Source of the DNA: Gamsiella multidivaricata
Taxonomy: Eukaryota > Mortierellomycota > Mortierellomycetes > Mortierellales > Mortierellaceae
Direction: 5' to 3'
Assembly: GCF_025024155.1 (NCBI RefSeq)
Contig: NW_026251810.1
Location: 1-64,000 of the forward strand
DNA length: 64,000 bases
The notes beneath the pieces are model-generated. The model was not told the origin of the DNA. It worked only from the letters and a program-made list of their open reading frames with translations, and searched no databases. Below are positions 1-11,500 of this stretch, piece by piece. The position numbers were made by a program, and so were the translations under genes. Position 1 is the first letter of the stretch. Each line of letters begins with the position of its first letter.

Positions 1-3000
1 GCCATTCTTCCGGTTCGATCCGCCAGTATGATGGTAGGTGCCGCATCTTGCAAGATATCCTTGAGGCGATCGCCTGCATAGAACGGATCGAGGGGTAAAT
101 ACGCGCTACCGGCTTTGAGGATGGCCAGTATGCCGACAATCATCGAAAGCGACCGCTCAACACAGATCGCAACCAGGGTGTCTGGATGGGCACCGAGTTT
201 TATGAGACGATGTGCCAAACAGTTGGCGCGTGCATTCAGCTCGCCATATGTCAACGATTGGTCCTCATGCACGACAGCAACAGCATCTGGTGTGCGCTCG
301 ACCTGCTTCTCGAAGAGGTGGTGTAGGCAATCATCGGCAGGGTAATCCTCGTTTGTGGTGTTCCATGTCCGAAGCAGCAGCTCCCGCTCCTCCGCTGGCA
401 ACACCTCCAGCTGCCAAATGGGCATGCTGCTTCCGGTCTCAAGTGCGTCGGCTAGACTCTCCAGAGTCTGTTTCATATACGCACATAAGCGAGCTGGGTC
501 AGCGGGGTCCATAGTTTGTGCTGTAAGACCTAGAGCTGTGCCGAAGTCCTCTACTGACAAAGTAAGCGGATAGTTGGTGCGCTCCTGACTGCTCAGGAAC
601 TCAAGACCGGGGTATTCAAACCACCCCTCCTGGCTGATGAGCTCGCCGTTGGGTGTTCTGACACCGTTTGTCGAAAGGAGCGACGAATGCCTGTAGTTTA
701 AGAGTCCACTAAATAGAGGAGTGCCTGCAGGGACGCTACTGCATCGTTGAGCCAGAGCCAAAGACGCATGCTCGTGCTCCAGAAGAGCTGTCAATTGTAC
801 GTGAGTGTCCTGAACGCATTCGCGGATACTGCGATCGTCGACGTCACAGCGGAAAGGCAGCGTGTTCATGGATAGTCCCAGTGCGTGTCCAGACCCATTA
901 CCGGTTTGCAGCCTTCCAAAGAGCACTGTACCAAAGACCACACGCTGCTGCCCACTGGCACGTGCGAGGACTTGCGCCCACGCAACATGGCAGAGCGCCG
1001 CCAAGCTAACTCGTAGCCGCTTGGCCTGTAACCGGAGGCGATCGTTCAATTCTTGCGGCAGGATCTGGTATGATTCCTTGACCTCAATACCACCGTCAGA
1101 TACGGCAGTCATGCTAAACGGCAATGTGGGCTCATCGACGTCGATAAGCATCTTCTTGAAGAACTGCTCGTGATCCTCGGGACTTGATTTCAGGCGCACT
1201 AGTGCCAGATGGTCGCGGAAAGCAAGAGACGCTGGGAGAGAGTCCCCATGGCCGTCCAGTATAGCCTTGATCTCGACATGCATCTCCTCCTCTGCTGCAT
1301 GGTCACCGATGAGATGATGTATCAGCTGAACCAGCAGCCATCGACCATCGGTGTCTTGGGTCACAATGAATCGAAGCAGCGGTGCCTGACTCAGGTCGAT
1401 ACTGTAGTGCTTGGGATTGAACCGTCTGTTGAGTTGCTCATTGATGGGTCCATCAGTCGGGTCCAAGGAAAGCTCCAAGACCGGCAGAGACGCATTTCTA
1501 CGCACTACTTGCGCCGAGGTCGACAAATCTTTCCAGAAAAAGGACGTCCTAAGTATATCGTGTCGATCCACCACCGTCTGGAATGCTTCGAGGTATCGAT
1601 CGAGCAATGTCCTTGTCTCGAACGCGATGGTTGATGTGAGCAGGTACGGATCTCCCTCTTTGGCAAGCAGATGATGGAACAAGATGCCGTCCTGCAATGT
1701 CGTCAGCGCGTAGATGTCCTGGATGTTGGAGACTCCTCCTGGAATGTTCTGTACAATATGGTCGATGTCGCTTTGCATCAGGTCTATCAATGGCAGCATC
1801 TCCGGCGTCAGAGTCTTGGTCTCCGGGGTGATGAGGTTCAAAGGGATACGTGCTGCTTCGTAGCCCCTTGCGACCTGTGCTAATGCACTGAGGGTGGGGT
1901 TCTCGAAGAGTGAACGCACAGAGACCGTGAGATCGATGCGACGCAAGTGGTCGATCATCCTTGCGACAAGAAGTGAGTGTCCACCGAGTGCAAAAAAGTT
2001 GTCATGACGACTAATTCGCTCGATCTTCAAAAGCTGGCTCCAGATAGCGGCCAGCATGATCTCGATATCGGTTCGCGGTGCTTCGTATGCCTCTCGAGCA
2101 AAGTCATCCTCATTTGGTGCGAGAAGGGCTTTACGGTCGAGTTTTTCGTTTGCTGTGAGGGGCATAGCATCCAGTCGGACATAGGCTGAGGGTACCATGT
2201 ACTGTGGCAGTTTGACTGCAAGGTAGGATCGAAGGTGATGCGCAAGCTGCTTCCTGGGTTCCGACACAACATACGCGACAAGTTGCTTGTCATCACCATC
2301 ACCTAGCATCAGAACCACAGCCTCGGACACCCATTCGTGCTCCACAAGATGCGCCTCAATCTCGCCAAGCTCGATTCGGAAACCACGAATCTTGACCTGA
2401 AAGTCGGAGCGACCTAGATACACCAAGTTGCCGTCAGGAAGGTACCGTACCAAGTCCCCAGTCTTGTACATCCGAGCATGCTCTTGCTTGCTGAAAGGGT
2501 CCAGGAGGAATCGTTCCATCGTAAGGTCTGGTCTGTTGAGATATCCGCGAGCTACTCCCTCTCCACCAATGTAGAGTTCTCCAACGATTCCTAGTGGCGC
2601 CAGCTGTTGGTGGTCATCCAGCACATAGAGTCGAGCATTCCCTGATGGTCGCCCAATAGGTACTACATCTCCGTCATATTCCGCTGGGCACTTCCAGGTG
2701 GCACAGCTGACAGAGGCTTCCGTTGGCCCAAAGTCGTTGAACACAGTGTATCCTTGGCGGATCAGGTTCTGAAGCAGGCTCGGTCCGAGTGCCTCGCCTC
2801 CTAACACCAATGTCAATGGCTTGGTTGACCTAGGCAAGTCATTTCCATCTTGAAGGAAAGAAGGCGTGAAGGTCGCATGGGTGATTGACTGCTGAATAAT
2901 GTAGTCCCATAGCTGGTTGCGGTCCATGCGGATACTGTCTGGGGCCAGGTAAAGTGCGGCACCAGAACACAACGATAGAAAGATCTCCCAGACACTAAAG

Positions 3001-4889
3001 TCGAAGCTGATGGATGCAAACTGCAGCATGCGACTGTGCTCTTGGACACCCATGAGCTCTCTGTGATGCTGTAAAAAGCTTGATACGCCCCGATGCTCGA
3101 CCATCACACCTTTGGGCTTGCCAGTCGACCCAGAAGTATAGATGACATAGGCCAGGTGCCGTGATGTCAACCCATGTACTTGCGGGTTGGTAGTTTGGTA
3201 CGCCAGAGACTCGTTTGAATTCAGTACAGTCATGGAACGCAAAGTTGAATCATCAAGAGCGGCACGACCGGTCTTATCAACGACCATTATGGAGGGTGCG
3301 GCATCAGCAAGTATGTTTCTCAGACGTTCGCTCGGATAGGATGGATCCAAAGGTATATAGGCGCCTCCAGCCTTCATAATCGCCAGAATGCTCACGGCCA
3401 TCTCAGTTGAACGGCTCACGCACAGCCCGACGCATGTGTCTGGTCGGACACCTAGCTCAAGGAGCCTATGAGCAAGCTTGTTGGATCTCGCATTTAGATC
3501 GGCGTATGTCAGGGCTTGGTCTTCCTGGACGAAAGCAATAGCTTCAGGAGTGCGCTCGACTTGCTCCTCAAACAGCTGGTGGATGGTATAGTGTCCTTGA
3601 GGAAGAGGCAGTGTCTTGCTCCATGTTTCAGTAAGCAATGTCCGCTCAGCAGGGGAGACGATATTGACCTTGGCGACAGGCAGCATAGCGTCGGATGCCA
3701 AGCCTCTCAGCATCGATTCGAGATATCCCACATGTCGCTCAATAGTGGGGGAGTCAAAGAGAGCTGCCGCATATCGCATTGCTCCCTGTATGTGGCCATC
3801 GACATATCCTAAATGCAGCTCGAGCTCGGATTCAATTGAGACCAAAGTCGATGGCAGTTCTCCAGCATTCGGTCCATGCCCTTGACTGAACCAGTAAAAT
3901 GAGACTTGATGGCGTGCAACGTGACCCTTGTTGCACAAACTTGAAGAAGCTGCATTGTTAAGAAGTGCTCTCTTGACGTGCTCGAGCAGCTGAACTGTGT
4001 TTGGGTCTCCCAGAAGGTCGACGTGCAACGGCAGATAGGTAGAAGCGTCCATGGCTGCATCCTCTCGGAAGGCGATATCGAGTTCGGATTGACCACTGAG
4101 CCTGGAAAGGAGAGCGCCCCAAGCAGACAGCAAAACTACGTGTACATCAACATCATGCTCATCAGCTAGGGACTTGAGCGACCGTTCCAGTTGTTCATCG
4201 AATTGGATAGGCCACTGGGCACCATCGGAAATTAGTTCGACTCGTCGCAGACGGTCTGTAAGTAAATTGAGTGGGATAGGTTCTTGATCTGCCAGCACGG
4301 TATCGATGCGGTCATTCTATGATATTGGGCCAGTATTGCCGCTGTCAGTGACCACAAACAAGTATTCATTCAATTTTTTCATGTTGTGGTGTTGTGGTTT
4401 TGTGATAAGTTATTTATAGAAACATACCAGAGAGTGCCCAAATGTTGGCGAGGGAGGTTCGTTGAGAAGCCTCCTTCCATCTCCATCCAAACGTGCTTGA
4501 GCGTAGCTCGGTGAGCGCTTCGATTCCCTAAGCATACCCCCTATGGCGCGTCGATGATAGAATGTAAGATCTCCCTTGGTCAGGGCAACATGTATTGGGG
4601 CACCAATGTATGGAAAAGTCTTCACGGCATAGTTGTTACCAGAGGAAGTGCGTGAAAGATTCGCGCTCCCAGGCGAGGGTGGGCAACTACTCCCCGGACT
4701 AATGAAGAGTGCGTCTCCGTCACTATACAGAATAATGGGTCAGGATTAGCTCGCGCGTGAAGGGACACGCTGTGTGGGAAGGATGCTGTGTGTGCACCAG
4801 TAGCACTGATCTTACCTGCCATCGACAGACATCTCCGCGCTGTTTTGGCGAACCAAGGAAGCATGCTTCGAGTCCTCATGGTCGTCCAT
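1..4889 (-). CDS. Non-ribosomal peptide synthetase, 5' part (truncated at window edge)
   Basis: Multimodular enzyme that activates amino acids as adenylates, loads them on carrier domains and joins them into a peptide. Proposed exons on the minus strand are 4889-4816, 4722-4428 and 4316 to beyond 1; both junctions keep frame, giving about 1,560 residues in the window. Order: a low-complexity N-terminal extension, a condensation domain lacking its N-terminal half, a complete adenylation domain (A3 TSGSTGKPKG at 3137-3108; A8-like GRSDFQVKIRGFRIELGEIE near 2430-2350), a carrier domain (DNFFALGGHSLL, phosphopantetheine serine codon 1976-1974), a condensation domain with the dual epimerisation/condensation signature HHLLAKEGD (1676-1650) and catalytic HHLIGDH (1319-1299), and the start of a second adenylation domain. 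The architecture resembles bacterial-type NRPSs described in Mortierella. The product is unknown. The start codon rests on the splice model. Confidence 0.95.
3700..4316 (-). other. Truncated N-terminal condensation domain of the NRPS
   Basis: The third exon opens inside a condensation-like fold. It matches only the second half of the domain, including the stretch LLSRLSGQSELDIAF that usually precedes motif C5. No HHxxxDG catalytic motif is visible in this exon or in the two short upstream exons, so this domain is probably inactive or structural. Whether upstream exons outside this splice model hold the missing half cannot be settled by eye. Confidence 0.6.
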
Positions 4890-5645
4890 GACCGGACGGG
4901 TTCCTCCCTTAATTTTCTTTCACGAGAGGCGGCTTTTGTCAGGTTCTATTCCATCATTATCGTCAGACAGCTTTAGGCTTCTTTCTGTGCATATGCTATG
5001 CTATCATACCTGCTTAATAAGATCGCTTCTTGCTACGGCAGCTGTCTGGCCAGCACCAGAAGCACTATCGGTAAAATATGAAGAATCCTATCGATAGGTC
5101 GCCTTAGATGTATGCATTGGCTACGTGTAGATGCGCATGGCTAGGTTGCTGAGTCACTTGCATGCACATACCTGATTATTAACGTCCATTTTTTGGCTTG
5201 TCTCTAAAATCGACTTTGGGGAATGTAAATGTCGATGTGCAAAGAAGCGAAATGAGACCTATTTAACGGTTGGAGGGAAATATGCTTGCTTCAGTCTACT
5301 TGCGTCTGCCTCAACTACATGCGTTTGCTTCAATTTACTTATTCCCTTGACAGGATATGAGGAATACCCTGGGAGTACAAGGGCGAAATTAGATATGAGC
5401 TCACGTAAAAACGCACACGAATGTCCATTGTAGAAAAAACCTCGAGATGGACCTTAACTCGACAGAAAAACCTTAACAGCAGATTCCCACAAGGGAAAAA
5501 ATCCCAGGACGTCTGCGGCCTGGTCGATTTGCCCAGAAGCAAGAAAGTGGAGCTGCATGGGAAAGAAACTGCACATGAAAGGTTAAATGCCTCATATTTC
5601 CATTATACTAAGCAATTGTTTATCCGAGCTCAAAGACAAGGAGTA

Positions 5646-5871
5646 CAGTCCACGTTCACAATAGATAAGCTACATTTTGCAGCTTATTGCGAATTTTGAT
5701 ATTCTATCAATGCAAAAATATATCGAAACTTTATTGGGCTTGAGTTGCAAATGAGGATGTGCAGGGATGCGCGGTCGCGATGGGAATGGTGATAGGCTGA
5801 TTTTTTTGTGATATACGGCCCAGTGAGAATAAAAGGTTCGATATATTTTTGCTTATTGTGAACGTGGACTG
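5646..5871. mobile_element. Palindromic MITE with CAGT termini and TA target duplication (copy 1)
   Basis: A 226-bp element bounded by the inverted repeats CAGTCCACGTTCACAATA (left) and its exact reverse complement (right). It is flanked on both sides by TA (5644-5645 and 5872-5873). CAGT termini plus a TA duplication are characteristic of Tc1/mariner-class non-autonomous elements. There is no coding capacity. The left inner arm and central segment recur, partly inverted, at 14139-14321. Confidence 0.8.
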
Positions 5872-7403
5872 TAGGCGAAGCACCGTCCAATTGAGAAATC
5901 GACTTTTGCTTTACGCCCAAAAGCAATGGGCGACGAACGCAGTTGTTCTATTCCGTGCATTGTGACACAAGGTTTCACGAGTACTTCGCCCGGATTCGAC
6001 TTTTAATAAAGTTTGGAACAATCGGATTAAAGTTTAATGTGTCGAAGGCGACATGAAGCACTTGGTTCGAATTCTATGCCGCACTCCGTCCTGCTCATAC
6101 CATACATGGTGTATGATTCCACAGCCATTTTAGCCCTAAACTCTCAGCCAGCAGTCCTCATTCCTCAATTGCTGTTTGTGTCCTGGAACTATCCCCTTGT
6201 GACGGTTCTCAGTAGGATCGAGAACAAACTTAATTTTGGTTGTCTGGTGGAACGCTCAATGCCACAGGCGAATCAAATCATGTAGTCTATCCATGGGTCA
6301 AGCGCATCGGATACCGACCCGAATCACGAATGTAATCTGCTTAACATGTTGCATATTTGCAGCGGAATCTCTCACAACAGCCCACTTCCTTTCGCCCTTG
6401 CCGCTTTCTGTACTGACACTGCTGTACCAGTCATAGACCGACCTCGCATTTTGCTTGATCCTATATGCTCAAAGTTCGACGACCCAGGGCTACTTCTCAG
6501 AGTCCGTCACTTTGCATTGGCTCAGACACGCCCAACACCCGCGTGCTATCAACTGCAGCAAAAAAGCTTGATAGTCCAACAAACTCCTACTTGGATGTCG
6601 ATAGCACGCATGAATAGAAGGAAAAATGGGCTGTAGTGTTCCGTAGTCCGGCAAATGTTGGGGTTTAAACCTTGAGGCGAGTTACTCATTCAAACCCCTG
6701 GAATGTGATGGCGAATCCTAAACAACCAATGCTGACTCTTGAATAGGTAAAGCGCCTCGTTGGTGTGCCGACACTTGACAATGTGCCCCAACCCAGAATT
6801 ACGGAAGTGTTTACTATATTAGTTCCCGCTTGAATTTCCCGCGCCTCCCTTGACCTTCCAGACGGCGTGTTTTTACAGATGAACTCCTTGTAATCAACTC
6901 TGCACCAAGATTAAAGTCGGATCCGGCGCTGTCTCCAATGTGGTAATTTGATTTGTTCCTGTCCTGGATGTTGTTGTGGTTGACTTCATCTTTGTCTAAC
7001 GGCCTGTGTTGCCACTGCGGTAGTCTTTATGATGGCCGGTCAATACGATAGGCCTGGAAGTCCTCTGCCTCGTGCTTTCACTAAACTGAGAATCAATAAT
7101 ATACGCTCTCATGAAAAGGAGAAGGGAAAGTATGTTAATACGATCATGAAATAATCGGAGAGCCAAGGATGTGTTTTTATATGCCCAGTTAAGCAGATGA
7201 AATTGAGAAAGGAACTCGCACCTGAGTCCACATCAGAAAACGATGAAAGTGGTTGAAGATGTCTGGTGTTGCTGATATTTATTTCCAGCAGCACCAACTT
7301 GGTGAAAATCCGCAGTATTTCCCGCAGTCCGCAGTATCTCCTGGGTAATATTTGCAGCTTGCCATGCGTTGAAAGTGAACACAAAAGGCTCAAGACGCGA
7401 CAT

Positions 7404-7497
7404 CTTTTTTTTAAAAAAAAAAAATAAAAAATAAAAAAAATAAAAAAAATAAAAAATAAAAAATAAAAAATAAAAAAAATAAAAAAAAAATAAAAAA
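7404..7497. repeat. A-rich low-complexity tract
   Basis: Nine T followed by about 85 bases of A runs interrupted by single T residues. It may be an old poly-A tail or simply a slipped homopolymer; no retroelement body is recognisable beside it. Confidence 0.85.
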
Positions 7498-8396
7498 GAG
7501 TCAGTTATGATGGGCGAGGTGACAGGACAGTACCCTGGGAAGTGGAGGTAGACTAGCATGCCACTCTTACGATCACGCATATGGCATCGCTTGACTGGTG
7601 TCTATGACTAGGCTAGCATGTGTATTGTCGAGGGCGTGTTGGCCCTGAGGAGCGAAATTTGAATCATCCAATGAAAATGCTCGAAAATGAGAGCGCCGTG
7701 CTCGTTTCGGCTCTTGGGGAAAAACATGACAATAGGAAGAGGCATAGCAAAGAGTAGACTATTTCACTTGATGGAAGATAGGCCGAGTTAAAATAAACGC
7801 GCCAATCACCTCAGGACCTGAACTGTGTGCCACGGAGGGGATTGGTTTTCCCGCAACACCCTGTGCATGAACAAAGGTAAAACCGGCCCTTGGAATAGAA
7901 GACCTTCTTGATGTCCGCACGCTAAGAAGGCCCAAACGTGCAAAAAGTAAAAAATAAGAAAAAAAAGACGGACTTTGACTTTGGCGTCGACTAGATTACG
8001 AGCATGACACTGGCGGCTTTACAAGGTTCTCATGTCGAGCTGGGGCAACGATGCAGTCTTTGCTTTGCCCTCTTAAGGTTTCCAGCGCTTCGGACGTGAC
8101 TTTACCCCTGTGCGACTCCTGCGTGGCGATTTTTACCAGGATGCAATTTGTCTCTCCGCCATATTTGGACGATATGCAGTGCCGGAAAAGATTGAGAGCC
8201 CTACTGCGGAAAATCCTTACTGTGAGACAGGGCGAGGAATAGAAACGGAGAAGACGGTTTATTAAGAAGGACAATCTCTCTTTCCTCGATCCCTTCTTCT
8301 CTTCGCCTCAGCATCAGTGTCTAATTTCCTTTTATACGTCAGCCGGCGTTGCAAGCATTGTTCTGTGCCATACTGCAACACCGTAGAGCGCACATA

Positions 8397-8455
8397 TTTT
8401 TTCTTTCTTTCTTTCTTTCTTTCCTTGTTTCTTTGTCTCTTTCTTTCTTTCTTAA
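8397..8455. repeat. CTTT microsatellite
   Basis: Imperfect CTTT tetranucleotide repeat about 75-130 bp upstream of the proposed ABC transporter start codon. Pyrimidine-rich tracts are common in fungal promoters, so it may be promoter sequence. Confidence 0.85.
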
Positions 8456-8527
8456 TTTTCATCTGCTCGCTGAACAATGCCGTTCTGTGGTGTAGAAGGA
8501 TGGAGCGTCTTTAGTCAAAGGCGCGAC

Positions 8528-11500
8528 ATGGACTTTAGTCTGTGCTTTCAGGACAGGTATGTCTTCATTCATGTTAGAAGATCCATCTTTCAATTCAACA
8601 AGTATATCCAAGTATATCTCTGATCTCTTCTTCTCTCTTTCTCTCTCCCTCGACCCCCCTTAGTGTGCTGACGCTTTTACCCAGCATAGCTCTGCTCATC
8701 GCCTTCTCCCCAAGGCTGCACAATGTTGCTGGGAAAGGCCGACTCGTGGGTGTCAAACCTAATGCGGTCTTCTACTTCAAAATGCTGGCTGTAGTGGCTG
8801 CAATCGCCATCCAGCTCGGACTCTTGATCAAGCTTGTCTCCCAGGACGGATACCCATCGTCCAGTCTGCTGAGCGCGGTCCTCTACTTGGTTTCTTTGGT
8901 AAGTGCGATGAATGCTGATCCAAATACCTGATGTATCGGCTGGATTCCATCCTCACGCATTATTTTATTTTTCTCTGACGTCGCTAGGCCAGCGCGGCAT
9001 TGCTCCACTGGTTCGAGTTCTTCAACATGCCCAACCCTTCCTCAACTCTCCTCGTCTTCTGGCTCTTCACCGCTCTTATCTCCATCTTCCCCACCCGCTC
9101 CCTCATCCAAGAGTCCTCTGATGGACTGTCATCAACCATCCCAGCCCTAAAGCTCGCCTTCACGGTGGTGGCCTTCTTGGTCTTTGCGCTCGAGAACATT
9201 CCCAAGTCCAACCGGTCTATCCTCGTCCGACCCAATGTCATGCCGCCTGTCCAGGCCAACCCATCTCCAGAACCAAGCTCCAGCTTTTTTTCGCGGATAA
9301 CGTTCTTCTGGTTGCTGCCGTTGCTGAGGCAGGGCAAGAAAAAGACACTGAGGATGGAGGACATCTGGAACTTGCACCCCAAACTGCTGAGTTACCCACT
9401 CTATCTCACCACCAAGGCCAATATGGACGCACATGAAGCGATGGTGGATCAGAAGCTGAAGGACAAGGGGAACGACAAGGACAAGGGAACAACCAAACTC
9501 GGACTTAGTAGGACCGCCCTCGCCAAGATCGTGCTCAGCTCTGTCGGCTATGGATTCCTGACGGCCACCGTCCCCAGAATTCTCTGGATCGCTGCAACTT
9601 ACGTGCGCCCAACCCTCTTCTCGAGCCTGATTGCGTTCGTCGTGAGTTACTCTGCTTCATCGAAGGACGCAGGGATCCCACCCCAGGAGCCCTGGGTCGG
9701 CTTCGGTCTGCTGATCGCTGTGTTTGCCAGTTCTGTCATTGCCGCGTTGTTCGACGCTCAATTTTTAAACATTAACTTCAACTGCAGTCTGAAGGCTCGT
9801 GGCGTGTTCGTGAACCTGATCTACCGCAAGTCCCTGCGTTTGAGCGCGACCAACAAGCAAGAGGGCATGGGCTCGATCGTCAACCACATGAGCACCGATG
9901 TTGACAAGGTCGTGGCCCTCTTCCAGGTCGTCCATTACTCCTGGTCCTCCATCGTCGAAATAGCCATCGCCGTCGTGCTATTATATAACGAGGTCCGATA
10001 CGCCATGTTCGCCAGTCTCGCAGTCATTGTCATCATCCTCGGCATCAGCGGCTCTTCTTCTCCCCATATCGGCAAGCACTATGTGGCCATGATGACATCC
10101 TCGGACCAGCGAATGAAGCTCATCACCGAGCTCGTGACATCCGTCAAATCCATTAAGCTGTATGGTTGGGAGTCCTACTTCACAGGCAGGATTACCAATG
10201 CTCGGAACCTGCAACTGAAGGAGCTCCGCAAGTTCTTCGCCTGGATCACTTTTATCTCCGTTTTCCTCATCTCGACCGTGCCATTCTGCGTCTTTGCGAC
10301 TCTTTCCATCTATACGGCCATCGCCAACACAGATGAGCCTCTGGATCTCCGTAGGATGTTCACTGCGATCACCCTGATCTCTATGCTGGAGGGTCCAGTG
10401 AGGATGATCAATCAGTCCTTTTCTTCGCTTGTGGGAGGCAAGGTCGCCTATGAGCGTCTCCAAGAATTCTTCAACTCTGAGGAGATCGACGACGGGAACG
10501 TCATCAGGGATACGGACAAGAATGCGTCAGAGTTTGCGTTCGAGATCGAGCAGGGAACGTTTGGATGGTACACACCCGAGGCAGTCGAGGCTGCCATCGA
10601 GAAGAAGGAAAAGGAGATGAAGGACAAGGCCGTGGAAGCCACCAAAGCTGCAAAGAAGAGCAAAACTAGCGAGACCAAGGAGAGTGCGAGCGAATCTCTT
10701 TCAACCCTGGACGAAAAACTGAGGGATGAGAAGAAGCCTGAAGAAAACAACTCAGCCCCGGACAGCACTCCTGAGAACACGGACGATAACATGGGTCCTG
10801 TTCTACGCGACATCAACCTCCAGATCAAGCGCGGAGCTCTGACAGCTGTGGTCGGCAGGGTCGGCGAGGGCAAGTCCTCGCTTGTGGGTGCTCTTTTGGG
10901 AGAGATGCACAAGTACTCGGGCGCAGTTCGTTCGTATGGTTCTCTGGCCTACGTGGCCCAATCGGCTTGGATCTTGAATGACACGGTGAGGAACAACATC
11001 CTGTTCGGAAAGCCCTACGACAAGGAGCGGTACTTGAACACCATTCGAGCCTGTGCCTTGGTTCCGGATTTCAAGATGCTGGTTGACAGCGACCAGACCG
11101 TCATTGGAGAGAAGGTAAGAAGCAAAGAAAAAAAAAAGACATGAGGGCAGCATCCAATGCTGCTGGACCTGTTTCCCTTGTTTGTTACATGGCCGCCCTC
11201 TCTAACTTCTATCATTTTTTATTTTTATTTTTTTAAGGGCATCAATCTCTCTGGAGGACAGAAGCAGCGCATCTCAATCGCTCGTGCAGTCTACGCTGAT
11301 GCCGACATCTACATCTTTGATGACCCGCTTTCGGCCGTCGATGCTCACGTCGATAAGCACATCTTTGAGCACGTCCTGACCAAAATCCTCGTAGGCAAGA
11401 CCCGCATCCTCGTCACCAACGGCGTGAACCACCTCGTTGAAGTCGACCAGATCGTGGTCATCAAGCAGGGTTGCATCTCTCAGGACGGTGTCTATGAGCA

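Larger units (their letters stand above)
4890..8527. other. Intergenic region between divergent NRPS and ABC transporter genes
   Basis: About 3.6 kb with no recognisable gene. The longest open frames are under 120 codons and look like no known family. It holds a palindromic MITE (5646-5871), an A-rich low-complexity tract (7404-7497) and a CTTT-type microsatellite (8397-8455). The promoters of the NRPS (minus) and the ABC transporter (plus) should lie at its two ends; I see no clear TATA box near either start. Confidence 0.6.

Noticed and set aside
5421..5699. Open frame sharing a short peptide with one at 13974-14267
   Set aside because: The shared peptide comes from the MITE terminal sequence present at both places, not from homologous proteins.
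6059..6090. GGTTCGAATTC resembling a tRNA T-loop
   Set aside because: No matching acceptor stem, D-arm or anticodon arm could be drawn around it.
7996..8274. 92-codon minus-strand frame in the NRPS-ABC intergenic region
   Set aside because: No start context, no neighbouring exon and no recognisable family; likely chance.
8984..10463. Minus-strand frames of 95-160 codons under the ABC transporter
   Set aside because: Third-position GC bias of the sense gene creates open antisense frames; no family resemblance.
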